This document shows positions 21,407 through 32,639 of a DNA stretch of 64,000 bases, piece after piece. The first letter of the stretch is position 1; each line of letters starts with the position of its first letter. The DNA comes from Aedes albopictus (Eukaryota > Arthropoda > Insecta > Diptera > Culicidae). The DNA is taken from NCBI RefSeq assembly GCF_035046485.1, contig NC_085138.1:9583823-9647822 (forward strand), read 5' to 3'. The notes under the pieces were generated by a model. The model was not told the DNA's origin and searched no databases. It saw only the letters and a list, made by a program, of their open reading frames with translations. The position numbers and the translations under genes are program-made.

Positions 21407-21954
21407 CTAGGATAGGATGCGTCACGTAGTCAGCCGATATGACACCATTTTGCTGTCAAACGGAGACCAGTCACTGATTGGTCGAAATTGATTCCCGTTT
21501 GCTGCGATCAGATTGCTTTGTTATTAGTTTGGCCGTGTTGCTAGTTTGTAGGTTTAGCATGTGATACCAATATTCAAATTCATTATATTTTTCTATTCAA
21601 GTTTTATCAACTTGAAAATGTCTGCATTCAAATGTAAAACATCCAAAAGTGGTTCCTTTGTCTGAAAATTGATAAATACAATTGATTTGGGGCAAAATCA
21701 ATTGAACTTTTTATAAATTTCACTATAAATGAGGAAACCCTTCGTTAGAAATCAATTTTACTTGCAAGTTATGTTATACCGGATGCAATTAATAATTTAC
21801 GGTGCGAAATATGCATCCAAATCCCAATCGTTAAATTTAAATCGTTTGAAAGATTTGGATTAAAGAAAAGTGGCAGCACTAGATTTCCATCATTTACAAA
21901 ATTGATCGAAAAATAACAAAGAAGTCGAATTTCTGTTGTCACATCCTATCCTAG
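21407..21954. mobile_element. 548-bp hAT-like MITE with perfect 8-bp TSD
   Basis: The ends are CTAGGATAGGATG and CATCCTATCCTAG, a 13-bp perfect inverted repeat extended imperfectly (CGTCA against TGTCA). GTCAGGAG is duplicated at 21399-21406 and 21955-21962. The duplication length points to the hAT superfamily. The interior is AT-rich with an inner AAATCGTTTGAAAGATTTGG-type hairpin and no transposase. Confidence 0.9.
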
Positions 21955-21962
21955 GTCAGGAG

Positions 21963-22241
21963 CTTAGGAAATTTCTTAAAGAATGCTGGTATGCAAGGTG
22001 AGTTATTTAAAAATCATAATTGATCACACGGATTGGTATACTAAAAAATTAAACTTTGAAAGAGACTACGTCCCTATTTAGGTTATGCCTGTAGTGTTCA
22101 ACAAATCGGTCGTGAATGCATTTTGGAAGAATAATAGAAATATAATTCAACAAAATAATAAAGAAAAGTAATTTCGAGGAATGCTTCCTTACGTCGTCGT
22201 TTCAATTGTAGCTAAAGTTAAAAAGATAATTGGCATAGTGC
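21963..22241. other. AT-rich stretch, nothing recognised
   Basis: A few array-like words at the start, then plain AT-rich sequence. Confidence 0.4.
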
Positions 22242-22252
22242 ATCTCCTCAAG

Positions 22253-22532
22253 GGCCCATATAGCCGAGGCGGTAAACGCACGGGTATTCAGCATGACCAT
22301 GCTGAGGGTGACGGGTTCGATTCCCGGTCGGTCCAGGATCTTTTCGTAAAGGAAATTTCCTTGACTTCCTTGGGCATAGAGTATCTTCGTGCCTGCCACA
22401 CGATATACGCATGCAAAATGGTCATTGGCAGAGGAAGCTCTCAGTTAATAACTGTGGAAGTGCTCATAGAACACTAAGCTGAGAAGCAGGCTTTGTCCCA
22501 ATGAGGACGTTACGCCAAGAAGAGAGAGAGAG
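22253..22532 (+). mobile_element. Feilai-type SINE, copy 3, with 11-bp TSD
   Basis: The head has a class-II-like tRNA resemblance with box A TAGCCGAGGCGG (about 22260) and box B GGGTTCGATTCCCGG (about 22314), followed by the body shared with 9404-9688 and a GAAGAGAGAGAGAG tail. ATCTCCTCAAG is duplicated at 22242-22252 and 22533-22543. This is the best-preserved copy and the only Feilai-type one in the plus orientation with both ends fixed. Confidence 0.9.
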
Positions 22533-22559
22533 ATCTCCTCAAGTAGAAAGTAGCGCCGA

Positions 22560-23955
22560 TCAAAAGTTTGTCCTGTCAAATTACACCGATGCAAGGGCAT
22601 AGCGAAGAAGCTAGAGAATCAAACATCGCTCTTTACTGGTGATTCGATAACCAGCTCTGGAAATGCTACCGAAACACTACTGACAACACATGTTTTCTTT
22701 CGCTTTACTGGCGAACTCATTCATTAGCCTCAATTATCCTGTTCTCTTCTTCCATCAGTGCTCCGACTTTTTCCATCTGATCTTACAGTGTACTCCAACT
22801 AAACATCTCGCTATTTTCCGACTTATTTTTTTCCCCCTTTCGAATGCACCTAGTGTGCCATACCGATTGCTCTGCTTTGCTGGAAGTAAAAGTGCAATCA
22901 AATGTGTCATCACTGATTATCGTGTGCGCTTTCGTCCTAGCTATTGGACCTGATGGCTGAACCAAAGAAGTTGGGTTACTTCCACCATATCATGGTCCAC
23001 CTACTATGGCTTACTGACAGCTCTATTTCATTGACCGACCGGTGCAAATCGTCCATCGCATCGCTTCCCGGTGCGGTGTGGTCCCTCATCCATTAGGTGA
23101 CCAGCAGAAAATTTTGTTTTGCAGTTTCGCGTTGCCTTTTCAACTGGGATGTCCATCACCATGACACTGCCGGAATGGTGGAAGGTGCTAAATAATATCT
23201 TGCTGGGATGTAAACAAAAAGTGAAAGTAATGCTTTTGCGGATATCTAACATCTTTGGAAGAATGTTTGTGCCTTGTTCCGCTCGGAGTAAAAGTTATTT
23301 TTTAGCAGAAAAAAAAATCCTACAATCTTATAATCAAACCAGGATTTATTTTTTGTTTGTAAAAAAAAACAATAAATTTATGAAATCTCTTCTTTTTAAA
23401 CAAGTTTAAAATTTATGGAATGTTGCTGACTTAAACTTCTTTTACGTTTTTGTTTCGGTCCATGTCTGTCGCAAAAACGAGCAAGAGACTCTAAACTCTC
23501 TTGATTTGATCATTACTGTGTTTTAATTAATAAATTAATATATAAATTTTATTGAAGTCATTTTATTATAAATATTTTACCATTATAGAAATTTTCAGCC
23601 CCAGGTTTGTTCATTTCTTTCTGGGTATACATTGGCCTCTATGTTAATATTCTGAAGTAGTTTTCTCGTTCAAAACGGAAATGCTTGCATTGAAAAAGTA
23701 TTCACTGAACTCCATTCTTCGCCCGCAACACATTTTCGAATTTTCAATGATTAAACTTCTGCAACCTTAAATGGATATTTGAGGGGGTTGGGGAAATTAA
23801 GCCACTTCGTCCAATAGGCTGAACTTTTATGGCATAAATAGTTTCTGGTCACCTAACCTTAAGAAAAAATTTGAAGTTCGATCCAATTTTTCCCGCAGTT
23901 TCAAAATTTTGCTGTCATCTTGACAGTCCTATAACAGGTTCCGCCATAAGCACCA
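22560..23955. other. Unrecognised stretch
   Basis: Several frames of 60-96 codons, none with a recognised domain. Part of 22680-23260 is less AT-rich than its surroundings and could hold an exon, but no splice or codon evidence is convincing. Confidence 0.35.
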
Positions 23956-23961
23956 GCCTTA

Positions 23962-24367
23962 CCCGAGCAGGAGAAAATAGCTGAAGAATAACTAACTCAG
24001 GTATGGAAAACCGAATACCTACAACCTGAATGAGGTATTAAGTAGCCCTGCATAAGAGGTAAAATACCTAAAATAATAACTGGTGTGTATTCTGTGCATA
24101 ACGCATGAATAATGACATCAGGTATGGCAATACCTGAATAATAATCAGAGATTTTTCCATACAAATAGCGACTTTTCCATAATTGAATAATACCTCAAGC
24201 AGTCCTCAACACCAATCCAATAACTCGTTTAGGTATTTCAACAATACCTACAAAATACCAAAATAAGTTATTTTCAATACCTGGATATCCAACCAATACC
24301 TTGTCTTGGTATGATACCTGACTTTGGTATGCTCCAGTTATGTGGCAGTTATTCATTCCTGCTCGGG
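23962..24367. mobile_element. 406-bp TA-flanked MITE with CCCGAGCAGGA ends
   Basis: CCCGAGCAGGA at the left is inverted at the right (TCCTGCTCGGG). TA is present outside both ends (23960-23961, 24368-24369). Inside, the words AGGTAT and AATACCT recur many times in both orientations, the same style of subterminal repetition as in 9757-11225, whose ends also begin with CCCG. Confidence 0.8.
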
Positions 24368-24437
24368 TAGAGGGGCGCCGAGAAGGTAAGGCTTTATGGG
24401 ACATCTTGATGATTAAATATTTCAGCATACTGACTTC

Positions 24438-25007
24438 ACTTGGGGGGGTTTTCGGCCTTGCAGTCTCCGGTGCAATCAAAACGATATATATTTTCGATGC
24501 CCGACGTTTCGATGGACTATGCCATCTTTTTCAAGGGTTCTATTTAAACAAATTGGACGTAGTACATATTAAAGACAAACAGAAAAACTACAAAGGTGAA
24601 CACAACTTACAGAAATATCGTTCTTCGTCTGGTGGTATGAATTGCACATGAATTTTAGTCAAATTTTGGACGGACTTCATCAATTTCCTACAATTTTACA
24701 AACAATGATAGAAATAAACAATTTTACATAACATTTAAGACATTACTAAATTTGACTAAAATTCATGTGCAATTCATACCACCAGACGAAGAACGATATT
24801 TCTGTAAGTTGTGTTCACCTTTGTAGTTTTTCTGTTTGTCTTTAATATGTACTACGTCCAATTTGTTTAAATAGAACCCTTGAAAAAGATGGCATAGTCC
24901 ATCGAAACGTCGGGCATCGAAAATATATATCGTTTTGATTGCACCGGAGACTGCAAGGCCGAAAACCCCCCCAAGTACAAAATTACCAGTCGATAGCATC
25001 CACAAGA
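24438..25007. mobile_element. Fold-back element, probably a non-autonomous Penelope-like element
   Basis: Two 229-bp arms (24438-24666 and 24748-24976) are inverted copies with no difference that I could find. They enclose an 81-bp AT-rich loop and are followed by a 31-bp right extension (24977-25007). The 12-bp TSD sits outside. Inverted terminal repeats, a short one-sided extension and a variable TSD are features known for Penelope-like elements. The arms also carry a hammerhead-like layout, another known mark of that group. No reverse transcriptase or GIY-YIG endonuclease is present, so the copy is non-autonomous. Because the arms are identical, the same 69-residue frame appears on both strands; it is not a gene. 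Confidence 0.6.
24877..24914 (+). ncRNA. Hammerhead-ribozyme-like motif in the right arm (degenerate)
   Basis: In order: CCC (24877-24879), TTGAAAAA, stem GATGG with loop CATAGT and partner CCATC (24888-24903), GAAA, then C and the cleavage triplet GTC (24909-24911), then GGG, which can pair with the first CCC. This is the order of a minimal hammerhead: stem I, CUGANGA box, stem II, GAAA box, very short stem III, NUH site. The first box is altered and one base too long, so self-cleavage is doubtful. The mirror copy lies on the minus strand at about 24500-24537. Confidence 0.5.
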
Positions 25008-25084
25008 CATACTGACTTCGTAGAAATTTTTCAGAACCTCCATACTTCGTTCATGGTGAACAATAAACTCCACTATTAACTCAC

Positions 25085-27010
25085 AGCAGATGGAGACGTT
25101 GCTGCAAAGATTGCAGGGATTCTTTCAGAATATTGACAGGGATTCCTCCCGGAATATCTATGAGATTCCTTTACTGGTTGCTCCCGGAATAACTTTTTTA
25201 TGCTTCCCGAGAATCATTTGAGGATTTCTCTCGGGATTCCTCGCGGATCCTTTCCTGGATTATTCCCGAACTTCCAGCAGGGAATCCTCCAGGATTCTTC
25301 TTGAATTTTCTCACAAGATTACCACAGAGATATTTTCCAGGATTTTTTTTTGGATTTCTTCCAAGATCATACAAGGATTCTTTCAAATATTCTTCCGGGG
25401 ATGGCTTTGGAAATTGCATTGATTTCTTCCAGAACTTTTTTCAGCATCCTTTCAGGCATTCCCTACTTGCTTAAGGATATTTTCATGGATTCTCTCAGAG
25501 ATTCACCAAAGATTCTTCCAGGGACTTCATCCCTGGCTCCTTTCTAGATTCCTCCAGGAATACTTGCATTGATTTCTCCCAAAATCCTTTTATAGATTTC
25601 TTTTGGCATTTTTTTTTTTGCGAGATTCCTTCAGTGAATTTTCCCTGTGATTCTTTCTGGGATTCATTCATTGATCCTTCCCGGGTTTTCTCAAGGGATT
25701 TCTCCAAGATTCTGTCAAAGATTATTCCATTCTATCTGAAGTTCCGTTAGCAATTGCTTCCGGAATACCTCCATTGATTCCTCCCGGGATTCCTTTAGGG
25801 ATTGCTTGCGAAATTCCTTCTAGGATTTTTTTAAAGGATTATTTCGGAGACTGCATCAAGGATTTTTCAGGATTTTTCCTGGGGTTTTAATTGGGACTTC
25901 TTCAGGTGATTTTCCCGGGTTTGCTTCAGAAATTGCATATGGAATTCACAGAGCTCCATCAGGAACATCTCCCGGGATTCTGTCATTGATTCCTCCTGGG
26001 ATTGCTCCACCGATTTCTACAAGGTTTCCTTCAGAGATTCCTCCCGGGATTCATTACGAGATTATTTCAAGGATTTTCCCGGGATTCTTTTTGGGATTTA
26101 TTCCGTTTTTTTTTCTAAAGATTTCTTCATTAACTTTTCCTGTGATTTCTTCTGGCATTCAGTCAGGTATTCCTAAAAAAATATATTTTGGTATTCCTCC
26201 TGGGTATATGGACAAAACGTCTTAATCGTTGCTCAAATATCGTTGCTTAGACAATTCGTTTTCGACGGTTTGTCCCTTTCGACGTTTTGGCATTCGACGT
26301 TTTGTCACCCATCCTCCTCCTGAATCCTCCAGGGATTCATTCAGAAATTTTTCCCATGTGTCCTTCATTAATTCTTCCCGGAATTGCTCTAGGAATTTAT
26401 CCAAGTATCCTTCCGGGATTCCTCCCCAGATTCTTCAATTAATTCCATAAGGGAACCTTTCAGAGATCTTTTAAGGGATTCTTCCCGGGATATCTTTATG
26501 AATTTCTCAATGAATTTGTTTGGAGACTTCTATCGAAATTCTTCTTTCTTGCGATCCCTTCCGGTATTTCTGCTGGGTTCCCCCCAATCATTTCTTCAGC
26601 GATTCTTTCCTGGATTTCTCCAAGGATTCCTACTCTAATTTTTCTTGGGATTCATCCAGGAATTCTTTCAATGATTCGTTCGGGCATTTATCCTGAGATT
26701 CCTTCAAGGAATTCATTAAGAGATCTCTCCCGGGAGTCTCTCAGGGCGACTCCCAAGCTTCTTCCCGGGATTCCTTTAGCGATTTCTTCTGTGGTTCTTA
26801 ATTGATTTTTTCCTGGGATTCCTGTAGGAATTTCTCACTGGATTCCTTTCGGCATTCTTTCAGGTGATCCTCCTGACATTCCTTCAGGGAATTTATATCA
26901 CGGTTTCTTCTTGAAAATCCGTGATGAAGATTTTCTTCAGAGTTTTTACCTAGGATTCTAGCAGGGATTTTTCCCGAGATTCTTTTAGGGGATTCTCCTG
27001 AGATTCTTTT
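25085..27010 (+). repeat. Degenerate TTCC/CAGGA repeat block 4
   Basis: Nearly 2 kb of GGGATTCCTCC, GATTCTTTCAGG and TCCCGGGATT words; this block is richer in CCCGGGATT than the others. A MITE interrupts it at 26209-26312. Frames at 25198-25419, 25495-25707 and 25986-26225 are repeat artefacts. Confidence 0.85.
26209..26312. mobile_element. Small MITE with CGAATGCCAAAACGTCG words
   Basis: GGACAAAACGTC near the left end is inverted at the right (GACGTTTTGTC). The right half shares TTTGTCCCTTTCGACGTTTT then GGCATTCGACG, in inverse, with the element at 46529-46854. No target duplication is clear in the surrounding repeat. Confidence 0.65.
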
Positions 27011-27457
27011 AATAGTTTTTTCAGACGTAATAAAAAAGAGATATTTTTGTAGTGAGTCGTAATGTAATCTGACAGTTGTTCCTACTGTTTTTGAGTAGGT
27101 ATTATCTCTTGCTCGTTTAGAGTTGTCTTATATCTATACGGATCAGAACGCAACAATAGTTTATTGTTGTACTGAAATTGAACTTGAAAAAAATATAAGA
27201 AAACGGATAATTCGAGATTTTTTTTTTGGAAATAGGTAAGCAGTGTGTTTAAAAGTAATTAAAAACGTTCTATCTCGGCGCTGAGTTTGAGTTGACATTT
27301 TTGTGTCGGTTCTTCTATCAAATTATCACAATATATTGAAGTTTAGAATAACTTTAGAATGTTTGAGGCCGATGCAAATATTTATTTTGATTTAGGTCAA
27401 CCACACACCCACCCCCCCCCCCCCCGCCCCCCAAAGTTAAAACATACATATGTTTCC
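27011..27457. other. AT-rich stretch with a C-run
   Basis: Nothing coding. A run of about 17 C broken by one G occurs at 27409-27432 after CACACCCACC; such runs are often miscounted in assemblies. Confidence 0.5.
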
Positions 27458-27672
27458 GGCGCAGTATCATAACGTCCGAGGCCATAAAGTCCCAGGACTT
27501 TATGGCGCATTTTTTTGGGGCATAACGTCCGAACTTGCAGATACGCCACGAAGTCCAAGGAAAGAAGGCACATAGGATATTATGACGCATCCAAACTTTT
27601 GGACGCTATTTCGCAAAAAAACGCGACTTGATGTCCGGGACTGTATGGCCTCGGACGTTGTGATCCGGCCCC
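27458..27672. mobile_element. 215-bp hAT-like MITE with 9-bp TSD
   Basis: The left end reads GGCGCAGTATCATAACGTCC then GAGGCCATAAAGTCCC. The right end is its imperfect inverse (GGGACTGTATGGCCTCGGAC then GTTGTGATCCGGCCCC). TATGTTTCC is duplicated at 27449-27457 and 27673-27681. The 8-9-bp duplication fits hAT. The word CATAACG near its end is shared with the MITE at 19863. Confidence 0.8.
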
Positions 27673-27689
27673 TATGTTTCCAATAGCTG

Positions 27690-30240
27690 GTATGATTTTA
27701 TTTTTTTTTTTCTTTTTTTATTTGTTTCTTATTTATCACTCACCCCTTCTTCCCTCTTGTACCACACGAAATAAAAATCTACACAAAATGCAATTTTGAA
27801 AATGTTATTTTTGGGTTTTAATAACTTGTATCAAATAAAATTTGTATGAAAATAAATCTGATAAAAAAGTGACTCTTGTTAGCATTTATGTTCTCATACT
27901 ATAACATCCAACATCGAAATAATTTGGAAAAACGGTCTGCTTAAAAACAGCTCCAATTTTTGGTCGAATTTTGACGTTTTCAATATCTCTAAAAAGTTTT
28001 TCAATACCGTTCTTTGTTCAAACTACTTCTTCAATACATTCCAACGCAAATTTTCAAATTTTTGTGTTTTTATTTTGAATAGACGTGATTTTAAAAAGTG
28101 TCAAAAAAATGGTACCTGGAAAAAAAAAATCTTTAAAAAAAAAAACAATATAGATCATGAGTAGTGTAGCGAATTTTCGAACATTGTCGCACATTTTTCG
28201 CAATTTTATATTTTTAGAGGTGTGCGGAAATTTAAGAAAATGTTTTCATTTGTCGAGATAAAAGTCTCGATGAAAGAATTATATTAAGAAAACCAGTAAT
28301 GCCATTACCATTTATAAGGATATATATGTGAATGTTGTTAATTGCTTTTCGAAACAGTCCTTACATCACACACTTCCATTTATTTTTGTGAAATCATGTT
28401 TATTTCCTGAATGACTTCTGCAACTTTTTCTTATCTACGTTCTTTTTATGATGGATGATGGGTGTAGATACAAAATTATTTTAAATATTTTTTTATCTCT
28501 GATTCCTCCCTATCCTTCAAGAAAACCTCAAAATTTTGATTTTTTTTTTCAAATGTGATGATTCTAGTGGAAAGAATACAATAATTTATCTGTATTTTTT
28601 CTAATATTTTTTATAACTATTTGATTCCTTGTTAAACACTTGAAGTAAAACTTGTCTAAAAATTATTGAACTAATGACAAAAATTATCGTTGAAGACTTT
28701 TTAAACGACTCCCGGATGATTAAGAAAACAGAACTCAGGTTAGAAAAACAAGTGGATGAGTGTTTGGGAAGTTTTAAAAAAATCTCAAGTTAAAAATATA
28801 AATTGTTTATAAATTTCCGAAACTTCCAAAAGAAATTTTTATGGATATTTTTAAAAGAAAAATTGACGAGCCCCTACACCTAGAGAAATTAACAGAGCAA
28901 AAAATAATAAACTCTTCAAAAAACTTTTGTCACAGAAAAAATACGGAGGGATTATACCAAAAAAAAAATTCAAAAGAAACTTTTGAAAAAAAAAATTCAA
29001 TGAGTGCTTGCCAAAGGCGCAATGAAATAAAGCTACGGCTCTGTGTCTTGACACATCTGGGAACCTAAACTGATCGACCTGGTCACGAGTCGAACATATT
29101 AAGAGCCAAAGCTATTAGTTTGAAATATATAGGATGTCACCAGGGTTCGGTTTGCAAGATCTAATTCTGCAAGAAAATCACGAGACATAGACTTATTTGA
29201 ATGTTTTGTCCATGACGTAAAATCTAAAGTATATCGAAAGACGATGATCATCATCACATTACAAAATCAAGAGGAAGAGTCCGCTTCCAAAATTTCAAAA
29301 CATAATTGATTTTCACGGCGTGTGTTTGGCTTTTGACTGGGGAACTTGTCGCCCTGTGGGGTTTGCATTTGCGTTTTTCTTGCCTTCGTATATTTAGCTT
29401 TAGAAAACCTTGCTGTAGGTTAGCAATTGAACCCATTATTGATTTCACAGTTGATTCACAGTGGTAAGTTAACACTCTTAGTGGTTACGATATTGACACG
29501 GTAAAACATTTGAGTGTGTATTGGTAAATATTTTGTGAAAAGATTTGATTCAATCACTAAAAGATCCGGCTGATCTGGATCATATCAAAAAAAAAATTTT
29601 TTTTAGTTTGAATTTAAGAAAAATCCACAGTTTCTCAGCAAACGATTCCTTCGCGCAGTGTAAAAGTATAATATACCATTTCTGTGCAAATTTTGACTAA
29701 AACGGAAATCTTCTCCTAATTTCTGGAATCTGAGGAATTTTTGACTGCATATAGACTGTTCCAGAAATTATAAGCATAACGTGAAAATAACGATTTTTCG
29801 GTTTTCCAGAATCCTTTATATCAAAATTTTGTTCAAAAATGGTTTTTGTAAAACTGAAAAATATTTTCCACAACGAAAATATCAGGAAAACCATTGAACC
29901 TCCTCCTTTGTGTATGAAAACCAATTTTTAAAATGTGACTTCGTTAATTAATAAAAACAAAAAATATCAGAAAAAACAATGGTGTATTTCTGCTTCTCGC
30001 GTTCCTCCTAAGCAAATTTCTCATTATTCATGGAATCTCTGACCAGTAACAGGCAGAGCAGACTTTCCTCTATCTGATAACAGGATAAGATCTCAAAATT
30101 ATATTAAAATACGTCTAGGATTAACGGACAAGCTGAGGCATGCAATGGTTGTTCCAGCATTTTTACATGTTTGTCTACGAATGAGTGTAATCAGTATATG
30201 TACCTTTTAATTTCGCTCTGTTTTTTATTTTTTTATTTTG
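27690..30240. other. AT-rich stretch without a recognised gene
   Basis: About 2.5 kb of T- and A-rich DNA. The 75-codon frame at 28841-29068 is Lys/Asn/Glu-rich, as expected from AT-rich sequence with weak traces of the degenerate repeat family. I recognise no element. Confidence 0.45.
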
Positions 30241-32010
30241 TCTTTATTTAAGAGGATTTCAGCTTGAGAGCTGGTTCGCCTCATATACCTGCTCTATGTT
30301 GCTTATCCTTTGACAGATACGCGTATTTCGACTACCACTCAGGAAGATTACAAGTGGGTATTCTACTTAGAGGGTCCGTAATGTCGGTACAAGATGTTTG
30401 TCTAGATTTTGTCCTAATTTGGAAGTATCCAACCCTCTGTGCAACGTCCAGAGACCCACAATTATGATCTCCAAGACGAACTCTTGGGGTGCGAACGGAC
30501 AAATGCAGTGTAAAAGTGATTCAGTCGATTATTGGATCAATTTCGCCACCAACCAAGCAGTAAGCCGTCAACAGTATGTTTTAGGTCGTAGATTAGTGCC
30601 GAGCGAACAGCGCCAGCGCGGCACACGAATCCATTATTGGCAAACGACGGTCGAGCTTGAAGTTGATCTTTGCCTCGGATCACATTCGGCCCTAGCCACA
30701 GGTCGTGATCAAGGTTGATCAAGATTTTTTTTTCTGTGGTCTCCGTTCACACACAAACGTTTAAGAGTACACCTCGACAGCCATTCATGTTTGAGGTTAT
30801 AATTTTGTAGCCGTTGCGATGGAATGCGAGGCATGTCTCGGTTTCCGTTAGGATAGGCTTTGAGGCTTAGATGCCAGCTCCTGTGGAGTTGAACAAATTG
30901 CTAGAAAAAGGAGATCTTATCTTCGCATCATCGGAGGAAAAGTAATTCAATTATTTTGGATCAGCAGCTGTCAAAATCGACACCCCATACTTTCGGGGTT
31001 GTAAGCAATTATCCGTCGATCGATGGGTGTCGGTGATTATTGCCCCCCGTGGCTAGTGGAATTGGATTTGTTCAGATTATTGGGTTTCACTTCGATAGAT
31101 TTATCACGATTGGGATTTATCTTGGGCGCGATATCATTTAATTGCGCCACTCGGCGTTTGTTCAAATGTGTGGTCCATTAACCCTTGCAACAGAATAAGA
31201 TTTTCTATGATACTATCATTATGTTCGATTCAATAACATATTGCATATTGATTCATAAAACTGCCAGTTCCTATGTACCATGAAAATCTTGGGTAAAACA
31301 TCTTTTTTCCGGCTGGGTGAACGCATTGCAGCATCCGAGTAACTAACCTGACCCTCTTACTACCAGTAATGAGCTTATACTTGGTGACAACCAGCGATGG
31401 TTGTGAGCTTTGCAAATTGGTTGCATCTCTTCTGTGATCATGACAATGTACCTCGTAGGCACAGTGGTTCCCAACTGGCTGAACTACGGCGATTACATGG
31501 CCTACATGCATAACGCGCCAGAATGACATACGCAAGGTATCTAGGATCGATTCCCACTTCAGATTTTTGTTTCGTTCTATTTTACAATGAACCTCAATCT
31601 GGCAGATTTGGGAACCACCAAGGAACAAGTTCCTCACACTACTGAATGAAAAGATTGCATTAGACCAATCTTGCGCGCTCGTCGATCTGCTAAAGCTTAA
31701 CTGTGCCGCCTGCCTGGGTTTACCCGTGAAAGAACAGGTTGAACCGACTACAAGACCCACGGCGTCTTGTCCTGCTCAGAGTCGACGACGACGACGACGA
31801 CGGGTGCATAGTCATCACCGAGGCATAGTTGCAATTGGCCTTAGATCTTTACGCAATTAGTTTGGATAGTCAGTAGTGCGCCTTTGCCATGTCATATCGT
31901 CGTCGGAGAAGCGTGGAGAGGTTGTTGATTGGGCAAGCTCAAAAGAGCTTGTATGCTGTCAGAGAGCACAGCACACACCCATCGGGACCCATTTGACGGG
32001 CAAATGGTTG
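30241..32010. other. Less AT-rich stretch, no recognised gene
   Basis: The longest frame is 176 codons on the minus strand (31230-31760), opening with GTG and with no recognised motif. A 106-codon plus frame lies at 30398-30718. A short GAC repeat occurs at 31786-31801. This may be single-copy DNA, but nothing lets me name a gene. Confidence 0.35.
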
Positions 32011-32015
32011 GTTAA

Positions 32016-32633
32016 CCCTCTAATACCCAAATTTTTGATTTTGATCTAAATATCATTTTTCGTCATCTAAAATCGATTTAAACATGTTTTGGAAGATGAT
32101 TCTTTTCAATTCTCGATTTCGTGAATTTCAGTTTTTGATTTTTCTAATTTTTAATTTTGTACATCCAAACACTTTTATATTTTTCCTGGAAGCCTTTTTG
32201 GGGTACGGATTTTTTGAGATGAAAACATTTTGAGATTTCATGATTATTGCTGAAACATTTTTATTTTTATATTTTTTCATAGAAAATTTTATTTTCCTTG
32301 TAATTTTAAGGAAAATAATTTTAGAGTGTATTCGATTCCCTTAAACTATTAAACTAGGATACAATGATTTAGGAAAAATTTAAAATATGTTAATTGTAGC
32401 GATTCAATACAAAATAAACAATGACTTCTAAAAAGTGATTAAAACATCAATTTTTCAATGATTTAAAGAAACTGTCAATACGCTTTAAAATACACCAAAA
32501 ATCATTTTGTGATATACAAAACAGTCCTAAATATCAGCCAAAAATATAAAAAAAAAATGATTTTCCACGAAACAAAAATTACAAAAATGCCCAAACTATA
32601 CCCCGTCTAAAGGCGGGGTTGGGTATTAGAGGG
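32016..32633. mobile_element. 618-bp piggyBac-type MITE with TTAA target
   Basis: CCCTCTAATACCCAA and TTGGGTATTAGAGGG form a 15-bp perfect terminal inverted repeat. TTAA lies directly outside both ends (32012-32015, 32634-32637). CCC termini at a TTAA target are the signature of piggyBac elements. The interior is AT-rich without a transposase. A GC hairpin (CCCCG...CGGGG) sits just inside the right end. Confidence 0.9.
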
Positions 32634-32639
32634 TTAAGG

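Larger units (their letters stand above)
24426..25019. repeat. 12-bp target-site duplication bracketing the hairpin element
   Basis: CATACTGACTTC occurs exactly at 24426-24437, next to the left arm, and at 25008-25019. It sets the element limits at 24438-25007. Confidence 0.85.

Noticed and set aside
22253..22340. Functional tRNA genes at the SINE heads (also 8135, 40476, 46200, 62978, 54410)
   Set aside because: Boxes A and B are recognisable, but acceptor, anticodon or T stems fail, and each well-kept copy continues into a SINE body, several with a TSD.
24340..25005. Pair of genes encoding the same ~70-residue protein on opposite strands
   Set aside because: The identity comes from the 229-bp inverted repeat of the fold-back element, not from two genes.
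31230..31760. 176-codon open frame on the minus strand
   Set aside because: Opens with GTG and shows no motif, signal peptide or membrane pattern that I trust.
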